Shown piece by piece: positions 8,280-17,498 of a DNA stretch of 64,000 nt. The DNA is from Dysgonomonas sp. PF1-14 (GTDB lineage Bacteria; Bacteroidota; Bacteroidia; Bacteroidales; Dysgonomonadaceae), in NCBI RefSeq assembly GCF_029892965.1, contig NZ_JARXWN010000001.1, positions 62,001 to 126,000 of the forward strand. The letters are read 5' to 3'. A program made the position numbers and the translations under genes. Numbering within the stretch: the first letter of the stretch is position 1; each line of letters starts with the position of its first letter. The notes beneath the pieces are model-generated. The model did no database searches, had not been told where the DNA came from, and worked only from the letters and a program-made list of their open reading frames with translations.

Positions 8280-9674
8280 CTACTCTTTAATACGGATAAC
8301 AACATTTGCTATGATTGCCACAACACCTCCGGTAGTGATTCCCGACGAAAAGATACCACTTATAGTGCTTGGCATTTGTGATAATATATTCGGTACAAGT
8401 TCTACTCCCAGTCCGCAGGCAAAACTGACCGCGAGTACCAGAATAGCTTTTCTATCGATGTTTTGCGATGCTATAATGCGTACACCCGATGCAGCGACCG
8501 TTCCGAACATCAATAATGTAGCTCCACCGAGAACAGGTTCGGGCATAATGGAAAATATACCTCCAATGAATGGGAATGCACTGAGTATAATGAGGAATAC
8601 AGCAATATAATATCCTACGCGGCGGCTTGCGACTCCGGTTAATTGGATCAATCCGTTGTTTTGTGCAAAGATAGAATTGGGGAACGAGTTGAATACTCCG
8701 GCAACGGCTGAGTTGATACCATCTGCCAATACGCCACCCTGTACACGTTTCATGAATTTAGGCCCTTCTATCGGTTCGCCTCCGATCATCGAATTAGCCG
8801 TAATATCTCCGAAAGCCTCAATGGATGTGATGAAATAAATGAGTGCAACAGCGATGAAAGCGGACAGATCGAAGCTCAATCCGTATTTGAACGGTTGAGG
8901 AATCGTTATTGCTCCTACCTCGCCCATATTGGAAAAATCTACCCATCCCATGAAGTATGCAGTAACATATCCGATAACCAGCCCTATAATAATAGAGCTC
9001 ATGCGGACATATTTATTTTTTATGCTATTCAGTATTAATATAGAAACCAATACCAGTGCTGCCAGTCCGAGATTTTGCAAGCTGCCGAAGGTCCTTGACG
9101 GATCGACTGTCGGATCGACAGCCATTGCGCCGTATCCGCCACCACACGATACAATGGCCACTTTGATGAGGCAAAGTCCTATCATAGTTACCACAATGCC
9201 CGAAACAAGCGGTGTTATGATCTTTTTCGTGTATTTCAGCAATCGGCTTACGATCATTTCCACAGGTGCCGCTGCGATACACACTCCAAATATAGCGGCA
9301 AGTATAGCTGCTTCTCCCATATCTCCCTTTGCGGCAAAACTAGCGGTGAGTGCGCCGATAAAAGAAAAACTTGTTCCCTGAATACATAACAACCCGCAAC
9401 CTACAGGCCCGAAACGGCGGCACTGTATAAAGGTGGAAATCCCTGATGCAAGCAGAGCCATAGAGACAAGGAATCCTGTGGTTTCAGCGGAGAAATTAAG
9501 TGTTTTGGAAATAATGAGCGGAGGGGTTATGATGGCAACGAATATGGCCAGAAGGTGTTGCAAGCCTGCAAACATTGCCTCGCGGAAAGGCGGTTTGTCT
9601 TCTATACCATAAATAAGATCTGTTTTTTGTATGGGCTGAATGATCTCATCCATTTCTTTCTCCGTCATTTCCAT
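8280..9674 (-). CDS. Nucleobase:cation symporter (xanthine/uracil permease family)
   Basis: 464 residues with about 12-14 membrane segments, of the NCS2/NAT family. The NAT-type signature is visible as QNNGLIQLTGVASRRVG (about residues 341-357), and the QGTSFSF segment near 99-105 fits the first substrate-binding loop. Next to xpt, xanthine is the likely substrate, but the exact nucleobase cannot be read from sequence. It is 19 bases downstream of the DUF2625 gene. Confidence 0.9.
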   Translation of the reverse strand: MEMTEKEMDEIIQPIQKTDLIYGIEDKPPFREAMFAGLQHLLAIFVAIITPPLIISKTLNFSAETTGFLVSMALLASGISTFIQCRRFGPVGCGLLCIQGTSFSFIGALTASFAAKGDMGEAAILAAIFGVCIAAAPVEMIVSRLLKYTKKIITPLVSGIVVTMIGLCLIKVAIVSCGGGYGAMAVDPTVDPSRTFGSLQNLGLAALVLVSILILNSIKNKYVRMSSIIIGLVIGYVTAYFMGWVDFSNMGEVGAITIPQPFKYGLSFDLSAFIAVALIYFITSIEAFGDITANSMIGGEPIEGPKFMKRVQGGVLADGINSAVAGVFNSFPNSIFAQNNGLIQLTGVASRRVGYYIAVFLIILSAFPFIGGIFSIMPEPVLGGATLLMFGTVAASGVRIIASQNIDRKAILVLAVSFACGLGVELVPNILSQMPSTISGIFSSGITTGGVVAIIANVVIRIKE

Positions 9675-9693
9675 TTTGTACTTTATTTATCGT

Positions 9694-10362
9694 TTATTTA
9701 AATGTATTTGCTGCATCCATGTTGAAGCTGTAGACCTCTTCTATGGGAATCGCTTTTCGCTGAACCTGCTCGATGTCGTTAGCCTGCTCTGTCCATAAGA
9801 AAGGGTAAAAGCTGATAGAGTGATCAGGATTCAGCTCACTGACTTCCTGTTCCCATCCTTTCCATCGCATTCCTGCGTAAAAATCGTTCATGTCGGATTC
9901 GAAGCAGAACAGCAGGAACTGGCTGTAGCCCATCTCCAAAGGCATCCATTTCAGCATTTCAGGAGCAAAGTAGTACAGATTACCCGCGTCTTGCCCCAGA
10001 AATCCCCCATTGATCGCATAAAATCCTCCGATGGCATCATCTGCTACCAAGAGATAAGGGGCAGGTTCTCCGAAATTATGGAATGTTTTCCCTTTGTTCC
10101 AGTCGGGGAGCGTTCTTTTCAGTCTGTCACTTCCTGAGCCGAGTATGCGTATCCAGCCGTTGTCTATCAGTAAGCCTCCTGTTTCGTAGATTATGGCGCC
10201 CATTGGCGAGCGGGTAGTAACTTGTGTATTGATCAGGCATTTTTCGGCTCGTTCGCGATCGCAAGGTAATACTTCTACCTTGTTTTTAGCCAGTCCGATC
10301 CATTCTTTTACGAGCGGCCAAGCCGGATCGTCCGTATTTATGAGTTCTTGCAGTGTACGCAT
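9694..10362 (-). CDS. DUF2625-domain protein
   Basis: 222 residues matching the DUF2625 family end to end: the N-terminal RTLQELINTDDPAWP and the central GDRL/GGFYAINGG/GNLYYFAPE stretches are characteristic. Soluble and without signal peptide; the function of the family is unknown. It is the first gene of the operon with the xanthine/uracil permease (19-base gap) and xpt. The ATG at 10360-10362 is preceded by a TACTTTTG box at 10386-10393 on the minus strand. Confidence 0.85.
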   Translation of the reverse strand: MRTLQELINTDDPAWPLVKEWIGLAKNKVEVLPCDRERAEKCLINTQVTTRSPMGAIIYETGGLLIDNGWIRILGSGSDRLKRTLPDWNKGKTFHNFGEPAPYLLVADDAIGGFYAINGGFLGQDAGNLYYFAPEMLKWMPLEMGYSQFLLFCFESDMNDFYAGMRWKGWEQEVSELNPDHSISFYPFLWTEQANDIEQVQRKAIPIEEVYSFNMDAANTFK

Positions 10363-10385
10363 AGGTACAATTTTTTAATAAGGTG

Positions 10386-10393
10386 CAAAAGTA
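10386..10393 (-). promoter_or_regulatory. Candidate -7 box for the DUF2625-permease-xpt operon
   Basis: TACTTTTG on the minus strand, 24-31 bases before the DUF2625 start. It matches TAnnTTTG. All five genes down to rsmE may be read from it. Confidence 0.45.
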
Positions 10394-10502
10394 GTTATAA
10401 TTATAGAGATTTTCTATATGAAAAAGGAAAGAATAAAGATTGGTAGTTTGCTCGCGTAGATTTTTTAAGTAAGACATGACTAGATGTCCGCGCCAGCGAG
10501 AA

Positions 10503-11288
10503 TTATTTGATGCGTTTTAATATTATTTCCTCTTTACCCAGAACAAAAAAATCTCCCTCATAGGAGTCTCCATTCTCATCGGCTAATTCCTCCCGGACAA
10601 ATTCAGTTAATAACAGTTCATCTCCGGAAAACACCCAATTGTATTGTTTAAACTCATTGTTATCCGTATTTGAGAATGTTATTACATCCATGTTATAATG
10701 AGGGTGCGATGTGCCGAAATAATCACGAACCTGATATGTATCAAATCCTTCAATTCCAATTAATCTTCCATTATCGGCAAATTCGATTTTATGATTTGTT
10801 TTTATGTCTATGTATACTCCCTTGAATAATATCTCATTAAAATACTGAGCAACATTTATTCTATAGAAACCAATGTTTTCAAAACAAGGTTTTAAGTCGT
10901 CTCTTTTTCTGAAAGTATAAACTGTGGTGTCTGTATTTTCCTTATTTATAACAGGAATAAGCCATAGCGAGAGGTCTTTTCTTATCAAATGCCAATTATC
11001 TCCGGTTATAGATGAAGATAAGATGACTAATGTGTCATTATTTCTATTTAGAGGATATTTAGCTGTCTCTATCGAACCAAAACATTCTAAAGAATCCCTA
11101 TCTATTTTTATAAGAATTGCAAACCATGTCGGTGGTTGAATCCTATATTCTGCTAATTTCTTGTTGAAGGCAATTGAATCAAAATAGTTTGTTAATCCCC
11201 AAGTTCCCTCTAAGTAACTTGATTGAGAAATTTGTGCTGAAATATTTATCGGTAACAAAAAGAGTATGACTAAGAATATATTTTTCAT
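10503..11288 (-). CDS. Secreted protein of unknown function
   Basis: 261 residues with a clear signal peptide (MKNIFLVILFLLPINISAQ). The mature part has short beta-rich segments, including EGTWGLTNYFDS and the C-terminal GDELLLTEF and KEEIILKRI, which look lipocalin-like (a hydrophobic-ligand barrel in the periplasm), but I cannot assign a family. It stands alone, facing away from the dcu gene across a 277-base gap. Confidence 0.6.
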   Translation of the reverse strand: MKNIFLVILFLLPINISAQISQSSYLEGTWGLTNYFDSIAFNKKLAEYRIQPPTWFAILIKIDRDSLECFGSIETAKYPLNRNNDTLVILSSSITGDNWHLIRKDLSLWLIPVINKENTDTTVYTFRKRDDLKPCFENIGFYRINVAQYFNEILFKGVYIDIKTNHKIEFADNGRLIGIEGFDTYQVRDYFGTSHPHYNMDVITFSNTDNNEFKQYNWVFSGDELLLTEFVREELADENGDSYEGDFFVLGKEEIILKRIK

Positions 11289-11444
11289 ATGGATTCATTA
11301 TCAGTTATCTAAGTTAATAATTAAAAGGAATTAAACAATCTTAGATGTATCATTCTATTCCCAGACAATATTATTGATGTGAAAACCTGTAGGTTTCGTT
11401 AGGTTTTATTCGAAAATCCTTCGTTGGCTATTCGCTGAAAAAGC

Positions 11445-11452
11445 TATCTTTG
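11445..11452 (+). promoter_or_regulatory. Candidate -7 box (TATCTTTG) before the dicarboxylate transporter
   Basis: TATCTTTG matches TAnnTTTG and is about 115 bases before the transporter ATG. Upstream in the same gap (about 11380-11412) is a small hairpin around GAAAACCTG/TAGGTTTTAT. The long 5' leader could carry regulation, for example by oxygen or fumarate, but nothing specific is visible. Confidence 0.35.
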
Positions 11453-11565
11453 AGACAAATAGATATGTCATTGAACATCGGATTATCTATTTTGTTTTTA
11501 ATATATTCCGCATAGCTTTGTTGTGAGGGATTGGGATGAATATCGATGAAAAAATATAGGATAAT

Positions 11566-12870
11566 ATGCTGATACAATTTCTGTTTATTCTTGTTGCCAT
11601 TATTATAGGAGCCCGCATGCAAGGCATTGGTCTGGGGGTTATGGGCGGCTTGGGGCTGGCTATTCTGGTTTTCGGCTTCGGGCTGGAGCCTACCTCTCCT
11701 CCTATAGACGTAATGCTGATGATAGTTGCCGTAATAGCAGCAGCAGGATGCATGCAGGCTGCGGGAGGTCTCGATTTGATGGTCTCTCTCGCAGAAAAAT
11801 TTTTGCGGAAACATCCGCAACGCATTACGCTGTTTGCCCCTATGGTGACTTACTTGTTCACCTTTGTTGCCGGAACGGGGCACGTTGCCTATTCGGTACT
11901 TCCCGTAATAGCAGAAGTGGCACATGAAACAAAAATCCGTCCTGAGCGCCCTCTCTCTATTGCGGTTATCGCATCGCAGCAGGCAATAACGGCAAGCCCG
12001 ATTTCGGCAGCTACAGTGGCCTTACTGAGTATGCTGACAGGCTTTAATGTTTCCCTTCTCGATATATTGATGATCACGATTCCTGCAACATTGGCAGGCG
12101 TTTTGGTCGGTGCATTGGTCAGTATGAGACTGGGGAAGGAGCTACACGAAGACCCCGAGTATCTGAAAAGACTTGAGAACGGTGAATTTTCAAATCATTC
12201 ATTGGCAGAAAAAGGCGATTATAAACTCAGGAGTAAAGCCGGGCTGTCAGTACTTATCTTTATTCTGGCTACTGTCCTTATCATTCTTTTCGGTTCGGTA
12301 GAGAGTCTGCGGAATATTAGCGGTAAGGAAATTAATATGCCTGTTATCATAGAGATACTTATGCTTTCGGCGGCAGCGCTTATTTTGCTCACGACTAAAA
12401 CCAATGGTATAAAAGCCGCTCAGGGCTCGGTCTTTGTTGCAGGTATGCAGGCTGTAGTCGCCATATTTGGTATCGCGTGGATGGGCGATACATTTATTAA
12501 TGGAAATATGGAGCAACTCCGCACCTCTATCGAAGGCGTAGTACGGTCTATGCCATGGATATTCGGTGTAGCCCTGTTTGTTATGTCTATCCTGCTATAC
12601 AGTCAGGCTGCTACGGTGAGGGCACTGATGCCTTTGGGTATAACATTAGGTATCTCCCCCTGGATGCTTATCGCGCTTTTCCCTACTGTTAACGGATATT
12701 TCTTTTTGCCAAATTATCCTACGGTAGTTGCTGCCATTAACTTTGACCGTACAGGGACAACGCGTATCGGGCGATGGGTATTGAACCATTCATTTATGTT
12801 GCCGGGACTGGTTGCTACCATTGCCGCCGTATGTGTCGGGTTGCTGATTATTACCGTCATGGGAGTGTGA
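11566..12870 (+). CDS. dcuB: Anaerobic C4-dicarboxylate transporter (Dcu family)
   Basis: 434 residues, all-membrane, matching DcuA/DcuB in length and in the segments TFVAGTGHVAYSVLPVI and SQQAITASPISAATVA. Dcu carriers exchange fumarate, malate or aspartate for succinate across the inner membrane during fumarate respiration. DcuA against DcuB cannot be separated by eye. With malate dehydrogenase 3 kb downstream, it fits the reductive branch to succinate used by Bacteroidales. Confidence 0.9.
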   Translation: MLIQFLFILVAIIIGARMQGIGLGVMGGLGLAILVFGFGLEPTSPPIDVMLMIVAVIAAAGCMQAAGGLDLMVSLAEKFLRKHPQRITLFAPMVTYLFTFVAGTGHVAYSVLPVIAEVAHETKIRPERPLSIAVIASQQAITASPISAATVALLSMLTGFNVSLLDILMITIPATLAGVLVGALVSMRLGKELHEDPEYLKRLENGEFSNHSLAEKGDYKLRSKAGLSVLIFILATVLIILFGSVESLRNISGKEINMPVIIEILMLSAAALILLTTKTNGIKAAQGSVFVAGMQAVVAIFGIAWMGDTFINGNMEQLRTSIEGVVRSMPWIFGVALFVMSILLYSQAATVRALMPLGITLGISPWMLIALFPTVNGYFFLPNYPTVVAAINFDRTGTTRIGRWVLNHSFMLPGLVATIAAVCVGLLIITVMGV

Positions 12871-12955
12871 AATGGGGTGAATATAAACAGAAGCGTTGAT
12901 AATCGCGAAGTTATAAAAAATATAAATATTGAGTGCTGTGTTAAAAATTAATGTG

Positions 12956-12963
12956 TACTTTTG
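12956..12963 (+). promoter_or_regulatory. Candidate -7 box (TACTTTTG) before the lytic transglycosylase
   Basis: TACTTTTG matches TAnnTTTG and lies 90 bases before the transglycosylase ATG in a 182-base gap. No terminator for the upstream transporter was identified in this gap. Confidence 0.4.
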
Positions 12964-13052
12964 AAAAATTTAAATTGATAACAGTCGTCGTTTAAGCAAC
13001 TAACTCGAAAGAAAATGCTTGACAGACTGTTGTTTATGTAACCCAGAAGTGC

Positions 13053-15035
13053 ATGCGAGATATTTTGAGACTAACACTTACAGGACTATTTATCGTCTTT
13101 TCTTTATTTGTTGCAGGACAAAATAGCGATAGCAATTTATTGGTAGCAGAGGATCAATTAACCACAAACGAAGTTGTTCAGAGTTATGATGAACATTTAC
13201 TTACTGACGACAAAAATATAGTATATCCCGAAAACTGTTCATCCCGAACTGTTGTCACATTTCACGATTCCACATATATAAACCGTATAAACTCTCTGAA
13301 TACGGAAATGGAGTTATCATTTAATCCTATTGTACGCGATCATATAGAGAAATATGTGAAGCACGGACGTAAGCAAATAGGAAAGATATTGAGAGACAGC
13401 AAATACTATTTTCCACTGATAGAGGATATCCTCGAAAAAGAAGGGCTTCCTGCCGAACTGAAATATATACCTATCATAGAATCGGCTTTGAATCCGAATG
13501 CACGTTCGAGAATGGGTGCGACCGGACTATGGCAGTTTATGGCGGGAACAGGGAAGGCATACGACCTGGAGATAAACAATCAGGTGGATGAACGCCGCGA
13601 TCCGGTAAAATCTACTTATGCAGCTGTAGGGTACATGAAAGAACTGTATGCTACATACGGAGACTGGAATCTGGTTATCGCCGCATATAATTGCGGGGCA
13701 GGGAACATCAACAAAGCTATCCGCCGCGTAGGAGGTAAAAAGGACTATTGGGCGATTTATCCTTACCTGCCGAAAGAAACGAGGAACTATGTTCCGTCAT
13801 TTGTTGCTGCCGTATATATTATGAACTACTACAATACACATAATATATATCCGGCTGAAAGCAATTTTCCCGAATCGATGGATATGTTGCGTGTAAATCA
13901 GAATGTCCGCTTCAAGCAGATTGCCGATGCTACGGGTCTGTCGGTAGACGATCTGCGCAGGTACAATCCACAGTTCAAGAATGATATTATTCCCGGATCA
14001 AAGAAAGAATACATAATCAGCCTGCCTAGCCAGTATGCTTTGGCTGTTTCAGATAACAGCGATGACAATATGCTGGCAGAGTTGTCTTTTAGGTCTGATA
14101 AGGTTGCTGAAGATGAGAATGCACAAGATATATTTCAGACAGACGAAACTGTGACTTATGGTGTTAAACAGGCTCAGATGGTGGTTACATATCACCGAGT
14201 TGCTAAAGGTGAGACATTGCAGGCAATAGCTAAACAGAATGATGTAACATTGGCAGAGCTGAAAAACTGGAACGGACTGAAATCGAATAAAGTGCGCACA
14301 GGTTCGGAACTGGAAATACGCCGCATAGAATTTGTTGCCGTTCAGGAACCGCAAAAACCTCAGTTGTCAGAACCCGAGTTATTGGTAATCTCAGTCGATG
14401 AATCATTGACTTCTGACGTAATAGATAATTATCTGAAAGAAATAGAGGTCGAATCAGCCATGCAGAAAGTATGGGACAATGAAGATGCTTACAGGCATAT
14501 ACAGCTGCTAGCGGCTGCCAATAGCTATGAATATAAAACCATTACTCATACAGCAAAGAAGAAAAATATATGGTCGCGCCTGACTAATAGTGTGAACAAA
14601 GGTGTGAACATTGCTCTCAATGCGGTAAAAGATTGGGGTGACTCTGTTTCCGATAAATTCAGAAATAACAGGCAGCCTAAAGAATATCTGGCAGACAATA
14701 ACAAAGCCGAAACAGAAAAAGCTGTTGCATTAGCAGAGCCCGTAAAAGACGTGGTGACTGAGAGCAAGGCCGAAGAAACATTGTTGGTTCAGACAACCCT
14801 GTCTCCGGCAGATCTCGCATCCAACGATAACAGTTTGATGAAGATATACCATAAGGTAAGGATAGGGGAGACAGTAACCAAAATAGCGTCACGCTATAAA
14901 GTTTCCAAAGATGATATTATAGCATGGAATAATCTGAATACAGGTACAGCAAGAATAAGCCAGAGATTGCTTATCTTTATACCAAAGGATAACCGGTTAG
15001 CCGAAAACAGGGTTTCGTCTTTGGTGAGTTTGTAA
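13053..15035 (+). CDS. mltD: Membrane-bound lytic murein transglycosylase with LysM repeats (MltD-like)
   Basis: 660 residues: signal peptide (1-22), SLT catalytic domain (about 110-260) with the catalytic Glu143 in IPIIESALNP and the GLWQFM and AAYNCGAGN motifs, then LysM-type repeats near 280-325, 387-435 and 605-650. It cleaves the glycan strand of peptidoglycan to give 1,6-anhydroMurNAc ends. LysM repeats bind GlcNAc polymers. A Lys/Glu-rich stretch (about 520-600) separates the last two repeats. No lipobox Cys is seen, so it is probably periplasmic or loosely attached. Confidence 0.93.
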   Translation: MRDILRLTLTGLFIVFSLFVAGQNSDSNLLVAEDQLTTNEVVQSYDEHLLTDDKNIVYPENCSSRTVVTFHDSTYINRINSLNTEMELSFNPIVRDHIEKYVKHGRKQIGKILRDSKYYFPLIEDILEKEGLPAELKYIPIIESALNPNARSRMGATGLWQFMAGTGKAYDLEINNQVDERRDPVKSTYAAVGYMKELYATYGDWNLVIAAYNCGAGNINKAIRRVGGKKDYWAIYPYLPKETRNYVPSFVAAVYIMNYYNTHNIYPAESNFPESMDMLRVNQNVRFKQIADATGLSVDDLRRYNPQFKNDIIPGSKKEYIISLPSQYALAVSDNSDDNMLAELSFRSDKVAEDENAQDIFQTDETVTYGVKQAQMVVTYHRVAKGETLQAIAKQNDVTLAELKNWNGLKSNKVRTGSELEIRRIEFVAVQEPQKPQLSEPELLVISVDESLTSDVIDNYLKEIEVESAMQKVWDNEDAYRHIQLLAAANSYEYKTITHTAKKKNIWSRLTNSVNKGVNIALNAVKDWGDSVSDKFRNNRQPKEYLADNNKAETEKAVALAEPVKDVVTESKAEETLLVQTTLSPADLASNDNSLMKIYHKVRIGETVTKIASRYKVSKDDIIAWNNLNTGTARISQRLLIFIPKDNRLAENRVSSLVSL

Positions 15036-15133
15036 TCATCTATTATTTAAATATCTAAGATGCCGGTTTATCTTTTGCGGAGGTAAATCGGTTTCTTCTT
15101 TTGCAGATACTTAACTCTAAATGAGCAGTCCTT

Positions 15134-15727
15134 ATGAAAAGAACGGAAAAAGAAAAAATGCTGGCAGGCGAATTCTATGATGCCGGCGATACAGAACTGA
15201 TCACACGTTGGCATCTGGCAAAAAAGCTGATGAAAGAATACTTTCTGGCAGATACTACAGACAAAGCTTTGCTTGACAAGATACTGGATGAATTAATCGG
15301 ATCGAGAGGGGAAAATGTATGGATATCCGCACCCATCCATGTAGACTATGGTGATAATATCCATATTGGTAATAACTGTGAGATAAACATGAACTGTACT
15401 TTTCTCGATTGCAATACGATCACAATAGGAGATAATTCAGGCATAGGCCCCAACGTACAGATATATGCAGTAACCCATCCTGTAAATCCGGACGAACGGC
15501 TGACACGCTCTGCTAATGATGGCGATGCACCGTCTTTCTGGAAAACATATTCGGCTCCGGTAACAATCGGTTCTAATGTCTGGATCGGTGGCGGAGCTAT
15601 TATTCTGGCTGGTGTTACCATCGGTGATAATGCAACGATAGGAGCGGGGAGTGTAGTCACTAAAGATATCCCTGCTAATTGTCTTGCTGCCGGAAATCCT
15701 GCCCGAGTGATAAAGTATCTTAAATAA
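15134..15727 (+). CDS. Sugar O-acetyltransferase (maltose acetyltransferase type)
   Basis: 197 residues with the N-terminal Maa cap domain (KEKMLAGEFYD) and a left-handed beta-helix made of hexapeptide repeats (for example IGDNSGIGP, IGSNVWIGGG, IGDNATIGAG). The catalytic His is in AVTHPV (about residue 115). Members transfer acetyl from acetyl-CoA to sugars such as maltose or galactosides, with or without known physiological role. It stands alone between the transglycosylase and malate dehydrogenase genes. Confidence 0.88.
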   Translation: MKRTEKEKMLAGEFYDAGDTELITRWHLAKKLMKEYFLADTTDKALLDKILDELIGSRGENVWISAPIHVDYGDNIHIGNNCEINMNCTFLDCNTITIGDNSGIGPNVQIYAVTHPVNPDERLTRSANDGDAPSFWKTYSAPVTIGSNVWIGGGAIILAGVTIGDNATIGAGSVVTKDIPANCLAAGNPARVIKYLK

Positions 15728-15806
15728 AGCCTTTTGTTTTTCTTTCATACCAAACTATACTAGAAGAAGGATTGTTATAAAAGGAAACTAATTTAAACAG
15801 AACAAT

Positions 15807-16805
15807 ATGGGATTTATAACATCTGAAAAGCTCACAATAATGGGAGCAGCGGGTATGATCGGGTCTAATATGGCTCAATCGGCTATTTTAATGGGATTGT
15901 CTTCGGATATTTGTTTATACGACCCTTATGCAAAAGGATTGGAAGGGGTTGCCGAAGAATTGCTACAATGTGGTTTTAATGGTGTGAATATAACTTATAC
16001 CAGTAATATTGAAGAAGCATTGAGAGGTAGTAAATATATAGTCAACTCGGGAGGAGCTGCACGCAAGGAAGGAATGACTCGCGAAGACCTGCTGAAAGGG
16101 AACGCTGAAATTGCTATTCAATTCGGGAAAGATGTAAGAGCATATTGCCCCGATGTAAAGCATATTGTAGTTATCTTTAATCCGGCAGATATAACAGGGC
16201 TTCTGGCTCTTTTATATTCAGGATTGAAACCTTCACAGGTGACTACCCTTGCAGCTTTGGACAGCACCAGATTGCGTAACGAGCTATCGAAACACTTCAA
16301 TGTAGATCCCGATAAGGTTGAAAATTGCCGTACGTATGGAGGACATGGCGAACAGATGGCCGTATTTTCATCTACAACCAAAGTTGATGGAAAACCATTA
16401 GATGAACTGATAGGGACATCGGCTTTGACATCCGTACAATGGAATGATATAAAGCAAAGAGTAATACAGGGAGGAAAAGCAATCATAGACCTTCGCGGGC
16501 GCTCTTCTTTCCAGAGCCCTTCTGTACTTTCACTGGGAATGATACAGGCTGCGATGGGTGGCGCAACCTTTAACTGGCCTGTAGGTGCGTATGTGTCAGA
16601 TGGCGAGTATAACCATATTATGATGGCTATGGAAACCACTTTGGATAAAGCTGGTGTACATTATAAAGCTATAAAGGGAACACCCGAAGAACATAAGGAA
16701 TTGAACGAGAGCTACAAGCATCTTTGCGACTTGAGGGACTCGTTGATCGGCTCAAAAGTGATTCCACCAATCAGCGAGTGGAAAAGCATTAATAATAATT
16801 TATAG
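15807..16805 (+). CDS. mdh: Malate dehydrogenase
   Basis: 332 residues, NAD-dependent malate/oxaloacetate interconversion. Rossmann motif GAAGMIGS at residues 13-20, the substrate Arg and Asp of LDSTRLRNEL (about 150-159) and the catalytic His of GGHGEQM (about 178-184). The sequence resembles the Bacteroidales-type MDH rather than the LDH-like short form. In Bacteroidales it feeds the fumarate/succinate branch, for which the Dcu transporter 3 kb upstream is relevant. Confidence 0.93.
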   Translation: MGFITSEKLTIMGAAGMIGSNMAQSAILMGLSSDICLYDPYAKGLEGVAEELLQCGFNGVNITYTSNIEEALRGSKYIVNSGGAARKEGMTREDLLKGNAEIAIQFGKDVRAYCPDVKHIVVIFNPADITGLLALLYSGLKPSQVTTLAALDSTRLRNELSKHFNVDPDKVENCRTYGGHGEQMAVFSSTTKVDGKPLDELIGTSALTSVQWNDIKQRVIQGGKAIIDLRGRSSFQSPSVLSLGMIQAAMGGATFNWPVGAYVSDGEYNHIMMAMETTLDKAGVHYKAIKGTPEEHKELNESYKHLCDLRDSLIGSKVIPPISEWKSINNNL

Positions 16806-16835
16806 AATAGTATTTGATACTATATCTGTTTTGTG

Positions 16836-16880
16836 TAGTGCATTAGAGTCATTAAGATTTTAATGCACTATGTGTTTTTT
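16836..16880 (+). terminator. Intrinsic terminator of mdh
   Basis: Perfect 10-bp stem TAGTGCATTA/TAATGCACTA (16836-16845 and 16861-16870) with a 15-base loop, followed by TGTGTTTTTT. It lies 31 bases after the mdh stop. Confidence 0.8.
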
Positions 16881-16901
16881 CTCTGTGGGTTTATCTATAT
16901 G

Positions 16902-17430
16902 TCAGTTAGCAGTCAACAGTGATCAGTTAACAAGAGAAGGCGGTCTTTGAATAACCAGTGTACTAGATTATAGAGTTAGCTACACCTTGTTCCGCTGAAC
17001 GATGTTTCTAGTTTACTAGAAAAAAGAATTGCAAAGTAATCGGCGGAGGAAAATTTAGAACTAGCAAGCTGGTAGACTATAAACTAATAAACTTGTAAGA
17101 GTTGTCAGGTTTTAGTTAAAATTCACCTCACCCCGACCCTCTCCAACGTGAGAGGGGGGGCAAAGCCTAAAAAGGGAATGAGCTTGTAGGGGCGAACCCA
17201 TGTGTTCGCCCGAAAAACAGAAAATAATGCTAGCAAGCTAGTAGACTGAAAAAACGAGTAAACTAGTAATGTTTGTCAGCTTTTAGTTAAAATTAATTGC
17301 CTCCTGCTTTAGCTGGAGGACAACAAGATTGATAAACAAAGGGCTTTAGCCAAAATGGACTTTTGACTAAAGTCTTTCTTGAGAAAATTGGTAATCCACA
17401 ACTTTTAGGTCGTGGCGATTAAAGAAAGTT
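16902..17430. repeat. Mosaic intergenic repeat region A
   Basis: About 530 bases between mdh and the EamA gene without a gene. It carries two copies of the 18-bp core (minus orientation, around 17106-17123 and 17278-17295; AGGTTTTAGTTAAAATT), CTAG-rich hairpins (17064-17105, 17228-17270), a TCAACAGTGATCAGTTAA word (16913-16930), a GGGGCGAACCC/GTTCGCCC hairpin (17189-17211), a CCTCTCC/GAGAGG hairpin (17138-17158) and REP-like hairpins with CTTTAG/CTAAAG centres (17300-17415). The same pieces recur near 28.3-28.9 kb, mostly inverted. Confidence 0.8.
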
Positions 17431-17457
17431 CCAAGTATAAAAACGGTGCAAAAGTGT

Positions 17458-17465
17458 TACCTTTG
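17458..17465 (+). promoter_or_regulatory. Candidate -7 box (TACCTTTG) before the EamA gene
   Basis: TACCTTTG matches TAnnTTTG, 34 bases before the ATG and directly after the mosaic repeat region A, so the repeats end just upstream of the promoter. Confidence 0.45.
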
Positions 17466-17498
17466 TAACCTTTTATATAAAAGCAGTAATTATAAAAT

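Noticed and set aside
11428-11925. Long open frame on the minus strand opposite the dcu gene
   Set aside because: It overlaps the well-supported Dcu transporter, has low-complexity composition and lacks protein-like features, so it is a shadow frame.
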